This document shows, piece by piece, positions 39,000 through 51,345 of a stretch of 64,000 bases of DNA (within the stretch, counting starts at the first letter, position 1; each line of letters starts with the position of its first letter). The DNA comes from Tomocerus qinae. Lineage: Eukaryota; Arthropoda; Collembola; Entomobryomorpha; Tomoceridae. A program made the position numbers and the translations under genes. The DNA lies in NCBI GenBank assembly GCA_020055645.1, contig CM034550.1, positions 17,993,001-18,057,000 of the forward strand, read 5' to 3'. The notes under the pieces are model-generated. The model saw only the letters and a program-made list of their open reading frames with translations. It was not told the DNA's origin and ran no database searches.

Positions 39000-41436
39000 T
39001 CATCTTTCTCGATCGTCTGTGCAAAAACCTGGTCTTGGTCCTTTGGTCCGCACGTTTAGTGTTTCTGAAGGCGGACTGTCCACTTTGCTGTAAAAAGGAA
39101 TTTTCAATTTCAAAGATTTTGATTTATTTGATTTAAAACCATCAAGGTAAATGGAAAACTGACCTATCGTAAGAAACCGCGTAGATCATGTATCTGAACC
39201 CACAATTTAATCCTTCAATCTCAAACAGAGTCTCTGAGAATTTTGTAGGCTTTACATTCACGAACGACCATTCCCCATAATCTTCTTTGTAGTACAGTTT
39301 GAATCCCAGGATAGACAGGTAATTTGCATTGGTATCTCCGTTTGGGAGCTTTAAATGAATCACAACGGAAGTGTCTGATGTTTTCACGACAGAAATGGCT
39401 GGAGGCGGTGGTGGTATTGACTCTTCTCTCACCTTGCGTAATAAATAATAAATGTGGATCAGAGTGTGACTGAATCTCCGTGTGAGTATGTACACAAACA
39501 TTTAACAACACCAATAAAATTAACAAGCGATAAATGTTTTCATTCAGCCCAGCACATGAATGTAATTCAATATATCAGATGGAGGCATTTTATCTTTAAC
39601 AGGTACACACGATCTGTTCAATGATACTGCAATTATTTTACGGTTAGAGTGCATTGTGGAGTGTTAGAGTGGGGAACTCTTGTGGGAATTATTTTCTTGT
39701 GCATTCATGAGGTTAGCTATTCATTCATGCAAGAGATAACATGGAAGATCAAGATTCAAGTTGCATGCAAACAGAGATAAGGATATCCTAGGCTAATAAT
39801 AATTATAGAGAAGCTAATTGAAGCTATACCTCGGTGAACTCGTAATTCGTTCTTTTAGGTGTGAATTGTGTCACTTCTGTTGATAAAGGACCCGCACCCA
39901 CGTTGTTGAATGCTTGAACTACCACTGCGTATTCATTTCTTGTGCTATTCAAACAATTTAGTTTTCTTTTTAGATCGTGTGCCAAATATTTGTCGTAATT
40001 CCACAAATAATCTTAAATACAACACGAATGTTGCAAAAACCACAATACCTACTACAGGAATAACCTTTGAAACTATCATTCCTATGCTACTTTATATTGC
40101 ATGTACTTATTTCGGAATATAAAGCAATAAAATGAGTTATGCAATTCACGATTGCAAAGATAGTGGCTGTGGATAATAAATTCCTTACTCGGGAACACTG
40201 ATGTTTAGTCCATAGAACCTCCCTACAGTTTTTGGGAACACGACTATTTGAAATGTATACGGATCATCTTCAGCACTAGGATGTTTTCTATAACCAACAT
40301 TGAAACCAAGGAGCGCTCCATTCCAACCATCTTTCGGCGGAGGTGTCCAGCAAACTTGTAATGTCTCCGTATCAATTACAGAGGCCTGAAAAAAATTTCA
40401 TATATTTACAAAAGTATCTCGTAGAATTTTATTTCCAAATTACAATTTTACCTCAACATTCATTGGTGTTCCATCGGGCAAATCTTCTAAAGTGATTACT
40501 GTCTGTGATGTTGTCGGAGTTGAGTTACCTATTTCGTTTTCAGCGAAAATTCTACAAATATTATCAATATAATTCATTAGATCACCTACTCCAAATATCC
40601 TGTAGGTCATTTTGAAATATATTATTCATAAAATACCAGTCATGTTTAGAGTAAATGTTTGTCGGAATACCTGAAATGGAAAGAAGTCCAAGGTTTCAAA
40701 TTGTCAACAATGGCACTGGTACTGCTTCCAGAAACAATCATTCTTTCTTTGCCAGTGACCCATGACCCTTTGGCTTTCTTATACTCTATGACATATTGCT
40801 TGATTCCAGGTGAATTAATTACTGGTAAACTCCAGTTAAAATGTACTGTTCTTGATGTAATTTCCAGAACTTTAAATCCAATGGGGACGAACGGTAGATC
40901 TAAAATCAAGATAGGTGAAAATAATAAAACCTCCTCATTTACAACAGATAATGTGGTGTAATATGCCAAAAGTAAATACATATATACGTTTTCACTTAAA
41001 AGACATACTAGTGTCGGCTACCGCGAATTGCAGTGGGAGAGATGTGTTTCTGATTCTGGAATTATTTCCTAGTACACAGTAAACACTCTTGATGTTGGTT
41101 TCTTTGAAAACTACTTCTAAAGCTCCGTCACCTAATTCACACGTGGTAGTAACAATCACTGATTAAAGCAATTGCGCAAATGATAAATAAAATGAGCGTA
41201 ATGAATATTTATAATTTACCCGTTCCCTGCACGGATTCGAACTTGTCATCAGTTTTCTCTAAAACCCACTGAGCTTGATTTAGCGGTAAAAGAGGATTGG
41301 ATCCATAACAATCAAATTGTATTGTCGTTCCTAGTGTAATAATTCCTTCTGGATTTTGTATAATATGTAATAGATGTGTATCTTCTAGTGCCAATAATTT
41401 CAAATAGAAAATTATGGTTTCTATTATGTTAAACAT
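39000..41436 (-). CDS. Gene E: one Ig domain plus three FN3 domains, secreted, Dscam-like
   Basis: Exons: 41436-41220, 41131-41009, 40899-40671, 40551-40452, 40385-40189, 39965-39830, 39432-39164, 39087-39000; 452 residues. The N-terminal segment (MFNIIETIIFYLKLLALED) could be a weak signal peptide. Exons 1-2 encode an Ig-like domain (GTTIQFDCYG to VYCVLGN ... NTSLPLQFAV) that matches the last Ig domain of the neighbouring modules in sequence and in its phase-1 introns. Three FN3 domains follow: about 113-205 (VHFNWSLP, FAENEIGNSTP), 210-325 (LQVCWTPPP, QAFNNVGAGPLS) and 330-440 (IHLKLPNGDTN, VDSPPSETLNVRT). FN3s of this style occur in Dscam and related adhesion molecules. The protein ends shortly after the third FN3 without a membrane segment, so it should be secreted. 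The acceptor at 39965 was chosen because it alone keeps frame with the GTAAGG donor at 40188. Confidence 0.78.
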
Positions 41437-44400
41437 TTTGTCAATTGTGTTTGTAAGAAAACTGCGGAATGTCTCACGAGTGATTCATCCCTTTATAAAA
41501 GTGTGGGTTGACAATGACAGTGAGGAATTACTACAGCGCTCTTGTAGTCTGTTCCAGATATACTTATATAGAGATTATAATATGATCTTCCCTATCTTTG
41601 CACTATAACAGTAGTAGTTGTAATTTCTATATAACTCAGTGAGATTTCTTTCCGGTGGAGTCCGGAAGGCTCCCTGTCGTAGTCATTAGTTTAACTAGAA
41701 TCATTATCTCCTGTCTCGACACATTAAACTTTCTCACGTACTTACTCATGTTCAATCCTAGCTCTATTTCCAGATGACTCATCTCTTTTAGTGAACAAAT
41801 CCTATCGAAATAAAAATATCCCTCTACATATAACACACCCACGTTAACTTAGTATAACGATAAGCAGGATCAAAGGAATTTACTTTTACTATTAGTAATA
41901 TCTATATTGCTACCAACAATAATCTATCTTTGTGCATATGAATCTTGCATTGATATTAATTAATTTTTATTGCACTCTTATAGCTTATTATCACACATTT
42001 CATGTTCCAGCTATCTATTGTCCTTATACAATCTATTTTGTTACATTCCTTTCTATATAGTCTTCTACTATAGTTTGCCCTAGGGATGATTAATCCAAAC
42101 TTGTTTTCTTAATACCAGTAATATAATATTTTTGTGCACACACAAAAATACTTGTGTTAAAGATAGAGTAGGTAAGTAATTGTGCAGACAGACATATATA
42201 AAGTGATATCAAGAGCACTTGTACAAATTACATACAAATTGTAGTATAGTGATTTATTTTCATTGAGCATTTCAGTTACGTCACATTAGTTAATCGTAAG
42301 TGGTAGTTGACTCCTATTGTTACTATGCACTGCGCAATGCATCGAATGCGATAAAATTAATACATATGAATAGGGGACTGGGAGGATGGGATATTTGCTT
42401 GCATCTGCTAACGATTCTGTGCCATCCTGTTTCATTTTTCTCATTCAATCCCTAAGATTCAAGAGACAGGGTCAACGTCAACATTGTTTACTTATTCCTT
42501 CCCATGCAAATGCAACATTCGTATGAATTCTGCCGAGTTGGTTGGTTGTAGGTTGTTGTTGCTAATCTCAAACCTTCTCCTCTGTCTTAAATTGTAATTA
42601 CAGACAAACTCGGCCTATTATTACGGCTACTATTTAATGTAAAGCTGCTTTTGAAAATTGAGACGCATCTTTTAATCAACAACCTACACGAAATTATTGT
42701 GTCTGGTAAGTTTGCATTTGGCAATGGGGAATAACTCTGTCTAGGCACAGATTATTATTAACTTTATCGCTACCGTCAGTAACTTTGGATAGAGACAAAG
42801 GAATCAAGCGTAAAAAATGACTTTTTTGAATTGCCTTCGACAGAAATGGTGTATTGTATCTTTTTTAGATTTCTTTTGGTATTGTTTATTGTGTATAGTG
42901 ATCTAAAAATGCTAATAATACCAATACCCACATACGATTCATGATATTGTAATGAATGTCTGAAGGAAAACCTTGATTGTAACATTCATTAGACTTACAG
43001 CCAATTTATAATTTAACTCTGTGGGTTTGCATAGTAGGAACCTACCTTCAACATCTACTCTACTGTCTCAATGAATAAGGTCAGAGTTCCTGTACATGAG
43101 TTACATAATGCACGTATTATATTTGCGTGAACTTGACTTTGTGACTCCTATCACTATCTCCTATCCTTTTCTGTGACTCACTTTGACTGACACATAATAA
43201 AATATTAATTGGCCATGCTGAACCCACTAAGTAACCTACCGCGTGTCTTTTTCTTGACCGGAAATAAATGTTAATTATTCAAGTGGACCATGTTAATGTT
43301 ATACTTTTTGTTGGCCCAATAACATATAATTATATGACATGTCATGTTGTCTACTTGAAACGAACGGATAGCCGAATCAGGAGATAAAAACCAAATAACA
43401 ATGCTTAATATTAAATTAGACAGACATAAGGAGACAACGGGATATTATATCCCTTACTACTTGCTATAATATTGCTACTTGGGAGTGCAAAAATCTATTG
43501 GATTTTCTTTGTTCCATACACAACCCAAGGGAGACCGTCTACAGGGTCCTACATAAGTCATTGAATGCAGTCAGCGACCTTGCCATGCAATTTCTTCCGC
43601 AACATAAACATTAGAGCAAACTCGAGATTTATTATCCACAGATTTCCAGTACCTTTTCAAATAACGCTTCAATTTAGCTTGTCTCTATTTAAAAATCTTA
43701 TGAGACCTCACCTAATTTGTCTTAACAAGCTACGAATACGTATTTAAAAAACAGGCATTGTTTTTGGCATCACTTTTGAAAGCTATGGGCTCTTCCCTTT
43801 CAGCCTGGAGACAAAATAATAAAAATAAATACTCTTAAAATCCAAACCAGTTAGTTTTATTAATTCTACGTATTAATTAAATTAGGTAACTTAATTGTAG
43901 GTGTTCGTAGAGTATTCAAATTTTATATATTTAATGCTCCAGATTTTGTTGTGCTAAAAATCCGGAAAAAGATGAATGTAGAAGCAGGAGAATCAACAAA
44001 GCTCGTAATATGTTACTGATGACCCTGTATAACTTTACACGCCATATATGGACATTACATCTAGTATTGTAGTAAGTAGGCATTATTATAAATAGGCACA
44101 TCGTAAAAAGGGTTGTTAAACATGCTCATCAATTTTGCACTGTCCTGTTTGGTGTGCATGCATATCTTGTGGAGATTAGAGGAATGGTATGCTACTGTAA
44201 AATTGATACATGGGACACGGTACCTAAAGAACAGTACAGTAATTGCGAATATTCTGTGTACTTGATTGCTTATCTGTATGCTTATACAATAGTTAGTCCC
44301 GCATGCAATAATCAAAAGGATGCTGGTTACAGGATATGCAGGATAAGTATACACACATTATATGCAGATATTATAGAGATGTGTATAACTATTCCAACCA

Positions 44401-47400
44401 GGACATCGAGCATCATAATTTGCACTTTAAGGGATGCAGCAGAATAATTTTGCTGTATAGAGTAGGAAATGACATGAAGGATTTTTCATAGTAATTTCTG
44501 ACTTGTTCGTGCATTTTTACACGTGTTATTTACATAATTCCCATTTATAAGCATAGCCTATACTGTTCATTCACAGTTGCTCTATAAATCTTCCAATTTA
44601 AACTGAAGCATTACTAAACATCTGTACTTTGTACTTTTGTCTACAATATCACCTTGTCCTTCATTGCTCCTGCTCTACTATTTATTGCTACTTACCATCA
44701 CACTATAGGTTCAGATACAAAGTTAAAGCACTCCAATAACCTCGATTCGTATTGGCATCAGTTTCTTATTAACTCTTCACTACCGAATCTTTGTACCTGT
44801 AATACTACACTTGCTACGTAATCTCCTGCTACACAAAATCTACACAAACGAGATTGGCTAATTTTTAATTCTCACGTTTATAGAATAAATCTGCTCAAGT
44901 AACTCTCAACGTACTTCTTACCGCTGACAATTTATCTACAGATTTAAAACAATCATTACCAACAGGTCACATTTTCTATTCATTGCCTCTTAAACAAGAA
45001 TATCTCCGTTGGAATACGGTGCAAGTTTTTACTGCACAAAATCTCAAATATTTACACGCAATATGCAACTATATGCAAATATGCAACAAAAATACAAGAA
45101 ATCAGTAATAACTTCTCTTTTAATGGGCACTAGTGGAATTACTAGTCTATAAAGCTAAAAGAGTGCTTGATTTGAACAAAAAACTGTCGGACGGGACAAA
45201 TTATAAATTCTAGACAGAAAAAGTATCCCTGATGAGACGATAATGTCTTTACAATATTGTAATTGCCTGTCTGTTTGAAATTATATGAATTTTTACCTGT
45301 TTTACAGAAATATGCATTGTGTATGAATGAGGTAGAAATAAAAAGAATTTGTCTGCGGTGGAATGTAGGTGATGGATTATGAGCGGACGAAAAGTGGTCG
45401 ACTGCAATGCAGATGAATGCAGAATGGTGGATTAACAAATCGTGATACAATAATAATATCATGCTGGTTGTCAACCTAGCTTTGCCCTTTGGTACTCTAC
45501 TTTTCTGTACAATAATAAATAAGCAATTGTAATAAATTGCCTAGTCACCTACATAAATATGAATTATATGATAAGCCATCTAATTTACTCAGCATGCAAT
45601 TTGTGTAAGGCTGTATTATTAGGTACTTGTAACTTGTTCAGATACTATTATTAGCCAAAGAGAATAGAAAAGTGTAAAGGGTCAATGCTAAACCGTTTAA
45701 GAGGTTCTAGAAAACTCTTACATTGCCATTGTGCGTTGTTTGTGTGTGATTGTGATTGCCTGTGACTCATATCTTAGCTCAACTCAGGTAGCTAATCATA
45801 CTATGTAGAACAATATGAATAAAAAATGTTTCCTGGCCTGCTCTGCTTTGCTTTGGCACACAACTATGCAAAATCCAAACCTCTCCCTTGCCTTTTCTTA
45901 TCTTATCTATACTATTTGCTGTAATTACTAAAAGCTTGTACTTGTACTAAGCTTAAGAATTCTATTCTATACTTTGAACAACTTCTCAAGTTCTTATCTT
46001 AAGACTTAAGAATGTAATGCAGCTAATTGTCCGTGGTAATCACAGATTAAAAACACATTTACAATGGGATTTCTTACATCATTTAGATATTTTGTGAGAA
46101 GTGAACTCTAATAAGGAATAAAAAAAACGAATTACTACTTCAGTGTGACAGATTTAATTGTTTAACTACCTGTGGGAATTAAAGCTTGCATTTTGCATAA
46201 TATTATAGTTATTAATTTTATTATTTTACAATATTCTGAAAATGTCATTTAGTATTACTCTCAAAATATTTTACCGAAATTGTCAAATAATTATTTATCG
46301 GTAATTTTGCAGATGGAAATGGCATTCTTTAATTTGAGGCAACTTTTGATGACTCCTGTTACAACTGCGTACATGATTTCATCTCGAAGGTGATGAAATT
46401 ACAGATAATTTATTCATAGGACATCTCATTCGCAAAAAATCTTGCACGCTTCACGCACCCATTCTCTGCATGTTCACATGCCTCCGATTCCAACCGGTTC
46501 CAGATCCGAACTTCCAGTATATATTTTCACAATTATTATAATCCCATTACTATGTTTTAGTAGAGAGATCAACTAGCAATTGCGTTTTCTTTTCCACAGG
46601 AAAACAAGACAAAGAATTCTACAGATGCGTTATAATCACGTTGTTGAATTTGTGGAGTTATAATTATTATGTAAGAGGAATGCGTTCCACCTTTCCTATT
46701 ATGGTTCCGCACGTTTTCCTGCATGTTCTGTAATTTTCTACTGCACATGTCGTAATATCTAGTTCTAAGGATAAAAGTTATAATGAATCATGCCTTTTGT
46801 AGGTCGTAGGATATCTACCGAAAACCCGTATGTATTTATACAATGTAGACAAGAAGAGTGAATGAAAAATAACATTAACTTAAAACAGTAAGTAAATAAT
46901 TTTTCACCTTTTCCATTGCGTTGCAAATTTATGTGCATATTCATGGAGTGTGTATCTGAGATCGTTCACATAATTTTGCAAAACAAAGACTGTTCACAGA
47001 ATAAGTACATTCATCCTCTTCCCAGTCCGGATAAAAACTTGGATTATCATAAAAATCTTCATACAGAACAGCTTATCTTTAATATTTTGATTTTCTTCGT
47101 GTTTGAGCATGCGTAAAACAAGACTGTACCCCAAATTAAATAAATAATTTTAGATTGTAGTATAAATGATGAATATGACACTGAAATGTTGTTTTGTAAG
47201 TACTTTTTTATTAAGAAATGTAATTTTCTGACAGTAATTCGTTATTTGGCGGTTTTTTAGTGCTTAGGGTACGATAAGGAAAGATAAAGGGACTATTTTA
47301 TGGACTGAGACGCTGCAAAGGAAATTTTATATAGAATCCAATGGGGATTTTGGGCTGGGTTACCTTTCTATGGTATAAATCAATCTTTCCTTTGCCATAG

Positions 47401-49457
47401 ACAGAGAATACCGAGTATAGAAAAAGAGGTGGGTTTGCTTACACATTACATAGACAATTATAATAATATTCATTAGGCATGCCTACGTCAACTGCAGACT
47501 GACTCGTGTAAAAAGGTAAAGTAGGGTATCTCCCCTGGGTTCTTCTTGAATGTATCTTTAGATCCTTTTAATACCTGTAAAGCGATCAACAATGTTGTTG
47601 ACTTGATTTAGTTGATAGCACGCAAGTATTAAGTTTCTCCTGCATGAAATAATTTGTACTAGCATCACGTAATAAACGTGTGTAATGTGTTGTCCGTAGA
47701 ACTAATGACCATGCAAGTCGCTAGAGATTCAACCAGTTTAGTTAGGTGTGTTTTTAGAACAGATACAAGGCCAAATTCTTCAACTTCATTCTAAATCAGT
47801 TATTTAGTTGGAAATCGAGATTTCTCGTGTTTGCTAACAGATAAGAGTAAAATAACAATTTTGGTATAGAAAATAATTTCTTAGTGAGCACCCCAACGTT
47901 TTATGCGTACCTACTCATTAACTATAAAATAGTGTATAGCAATCAGGTAAATGTTTTCATGGACAATAGAATATAGACAGCATATGTTATGCATTTCATG
48001 AGCTAAGAATTTTTAAAGGAGATAAATTGTTATGATTGCCATCATACGCAAGATAAAATTTTATGCAGCCAACATAAAATTTTTATATCCCTGTAAATGC
48101 AGTAGAAAGGGTGGTCATTGAAAAGGTTTTGATATAGAGATAGGCTATACACCTTTTATAGAGAAATTGCAATGTAACTTAATGCACAGATGATCTCTTC
48201 TTCCCTGAGAACGACGCCCACTTCAGCTTCACTTTTCATTGTCACGAGATCCACACTTGCAAAGATGCCTCCCTTTTTGTGATACAAAGTAGTCAAAACA
48301 AAGGATTTGGGAAGTCGAAGTTAAAATGCAGGATTAATAGGGACATAGAGCAGGTTTATATTATGTACACAAAAATAAAGAAATGGGGAATAGAGGCAGT
48401 TTGGTTATAAAATGGATGATATCCTCAATAAATAAATTTTTAGTCGTTTTACTACGCCACTTAAATGAGTTTTGCAATTAGGTTAGTAAGTTCGCATGTA
48501 ATTCATGCAAATATTCTATTTCCATTAAAAATGTATCAGTCTACATTACTGCGCTCTGCATGTGTCTATTAATATTAGAATGCAAAAGTCTACCCACTTA
48601 TAAATATTAAATTTGTGGGAGGAAAAGTTTGTATGATGAAACTTAAGTGGAGGGCGAAATGGAGAGACTTTTCAGCACGGTATACAACAATTTAATAAAG
48701 CGTTCGTAATAGATATAGTTAAATACGCAATTGCATTATGCACGTATTTTTCCAAAGGCAATTTTCTCTATATAAGGCATACCTATTTTGTGTACGAAGG
48801 TGATTATCCTTTATTTTCTATTTATTGTGTTGCAGAAACTACTTGAGAATCTATATAATGTTGTAGGGAATTAAATACAGAATTGTATGGATGAAAAGCG
48901 AAGGAAAGTGGCTTTGCTTAGTATACATGTGTATGAGCAATGACTGGTAAAAATGAGAATACATTGAACGCTGACGCCGCATCAGAGTCCAGTAGAGACG
49001 AAATCAAGTCATAGCACAGAGCACACACGTAGGTAGTTCTGAATCCTCAACATTCTGCAGTAGTATGTTTAAGGTACACGATTAAATGCACAAAAGCGAT
49101 GCAAAGTTGAGAAAAAAGGTTTAGTCACATCACACACAAGTACATGGAGAGTTTATAGTGATCCTCTCTCCTCTGGCTTCGTCTCCTCAACTTCTTCCTT
49201 TCGTTATTTATTCTTTGCGTGTTTTTATCGAGATTTCCTCTAGGAATTTTTACATGTGCTCTTAGTGTACACACACAAATATTTCTACTCCTTTCCATTT
49301 CTTTGTATGGAATGAGTGAACATTAATCCAGCCATCTGACAATCTAAAGTGTAATTTGTAAATCCTCAACTCCTGTTATGAAAATAATTGAAAAGAATTA
49401 AATTCTATTCTAAACATTTTCTAAACTGAGAGGCGACAGAGAAAATCTTGATTCAAG
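41437..49457. other. Gene-poor stretch of about 8 kb
   Basis: No gene could be supported on either strand. Reading frames of up to about 110 codons occur but lack splice context, ATG starts or recognisable composition. Less AT-rich islands are seen at about 46440-46530 and 48185-48330. The stretch could hold distant promoters, 5' UTR introns of the gene at 49458, or regulatory DNA. Confidence 0.4.
41563..41570 (-). promoter_or_regulatory. TATA box upstream of gene E
   Basis: Read on the minus strand, TATATAAG lies about 127 bp before the gene E ATG. This supports 41436 as near a real 5' end rather than an internal exon of a longer gene. Confidence 0.45.
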
Positions 49458-49958
49458 ATGAACCGGAGGTCAGTGTTCGCAACTTCCTGCAACAATCAAA
49501 ACCAAAACAACGCGCATACAATGAAGAATCATCTGTACACGAATTTCTATTGCAAATTTCTGATTTTACTGGCCACTCTAGTATTTATTTGTGATTGTGG
49601 TGTGGAAAGTGCTCCTGCACCATCCAGTGCTTGGAATCAACCAATGCTTGCAGTCCTCACTAAGAATTTCGACAGAGATAAGAATGTTGTCGTAGTTGAT
49701 AGTCCTAATAGTAATATCAATGAGAATCCCCAGCATAACAAAACAAGTGAAACTAAAAACACTAAAGATAAAAAGCCTTGGGTCTGGTTTCTAAACCGGA
49801 AAGACAACAATGACAACATTAAGAAGCAGCCGCACATTAGACACTACTCGAAGAAATTAAGAGCTAATACAAAGCTTCCATGTGAAGCTGGATACGATAG
49901 AGGATTCGATGGAAAATGCAGACAAATACCTCGTTTCAGCATGTCCAGGGTTGGATGA
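49458..49958 (+). CDS. Small secreted protein with C-terminal Cys motif
   Basis: A single-exon frame of 166 residues. Its N-terminus is polar and Asn/Gln-rich (MNRRSVFATSC), then a second Met at residue 22 opens a strong signal peptide (KFLILLATLVFICDC, cleavage near ESAPAP). Translation from 49521 may therefore give the functional precursor. The middle is Asn/Lys-rich and looks disordered. The end has LPCEAGYDRGFDGKCRQI, the C-x-x-G-x(4,6)-D-G-x-C arrangement found near the C-terminus of several small secreted insect proteins of unknown role. Basic pairs (KK near 117 and 132) could be cleavage sites, so a peptide precursor is possible. I do not recognise the family. Confidence 0.65.
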   Translation: MNRRSVFATSCNNQNQNNAHTMKNHLYTNFYCKFLILLATLVFICDCGVESAPAPSSAWNQPMLAVLTKNFDRDKNVVVVDSPNSNINENPQHNKTSETKNTKDKKPWVWFLNRKDNNDNIKKQPHIRHYSKKLRANTKLPCEAGYDRGFDGKCRQIPRFSMSRVG

Positions 49959-51345
49959 CTCTCCAACTGAGAATCTATGTATTATCAATTTTTGTATATT
50001 TCATGCATATTTTTATTGATAAGGCTTAAGTTTATTTATTTACGCTGTTCATGATTGACCATGAAAAATTGGTCCCTAAATTAACCCTTACGGCCATAAC
50101 TTTTTTTACGATAGAAATTCCGATATTCGTTGAAACTTATTGTAAACTTTTGCAAGATTTATGACTTTTGGTAACGACCATTAACCGTAACCTTCTTTAA
50201 TCTTGCGGTTTCTTTTCTTGGAAGGATTAAGGAGAAAAATAAGTATCTCAAGTATGTAATTGTGAATATTAGCATGATTTAATATTGCAATAATTAGCTA
50301 CATGGTAAAACGTGTAATAGAAAGAATGTCCCAACGGCTGAAGCAAATACTATGCAAATACTACTTACTGGTGTTATGTGTTTACATAAGGATAAAGAAA
50401 TGTCTCTCTAAGTAAGTGATAAGAAGTCCCAATGTAGTATGTATACATAGTGCTATGTAATTATAAATATTGAAACAGATTCATGTAAAGTTTGTACCTA
50501 ATTTCCGTTATACTGATTCAACCACCAGCAAGTGTAAGGACAGCATGTTTCCGTCATTCGTCCGGTTCGTGTTATTTATATACGACCTTATCATTAAGAA
50601 CTTTCTACATTAAAGTTTTCCCATTTTATCAAGAAGTTGTCACTTAATTTGTAGAAATGAATGGTCGTCTCCACTGTGATTTCTTTAGGTTATATTATTA
50701 TTGTAAACCATATCTTATTTTAATATTTCACTTGTACAGTGCATGACGTATGCACAAATGCGTCATTTCAACTATAAAACTATAAAAACAGTATTAGTGT
50801 ACATATTTATTCAAGATAATAACTTACCTTGTAAGTGCGGGATTTCAAATATTATTATTCACTGCTTCAATCACTGAAAACAAAATAGAGAGTCGTATAC
50901 TATACCTAATAGGACTTTAATTAAGTTTCAAAAAGTATTAGTTAGGAAATTATATGCATACTTTTACTTAATTATGCATAATAAGGACATTCTGACGTGA
51001 CCGCGAATTGATAGCAATATAGTTATACTACTCGAATGAGAAATCGTGAAATCCACAGACGATGACGAACGTTGATAATGAATCATGATAAAAAAGATCA
51101 TGACCACAGAGCCAGTAAATGAACTTTACGCCTAATTACATACAAGAGACTTCTGAACATTCTATCATCATCGAAATAAGATAATGGCAGAAATGTGATG
51201 TGAAGTGATATCATTCATTAGCAAACACTGAATACTTTGACCGTTAATATAATCCTTGTTACGCAAGCTGAATCAAATATCCGGTGAAGTGTATTGGAAA
51301 GAGTTGCAGAGTCGTTCTATCTAATTGCACCAACCAAGTGGGAAA
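49959..51345. other. Intergenic stretch before the DNase II pair
   Basis: It holds the 3' UTR of the small secreted protein and the promoter of the first DNase II gene. No exon-like sequence was seen. Confidence 0.5.

Noticed and set aside
27183-41436. Reading genes C, D and E as one long multi-module gene
   Set aside because: C and D each start with an ATG and signal-like hydrophobic segment and each last module ends in a stop; E has its own TATA box and stop. The gaps between them are about 0.9-1 kb, far larger than their introns.
44154-44447. 97-codon frame on plus, with a 97-codon frame overlapping on minus
   Set aside because: The plus frame opens at GTG; both are Tyr/Ile/Cys-rich, lack splice context and overlap each other, as expected by chance.
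45142-45474. 110-codon frame on minus
   Set aside because: No recognisable domain, no neighbouring exons with matching phase, and composition typical of noncoding AT-rich DNA.
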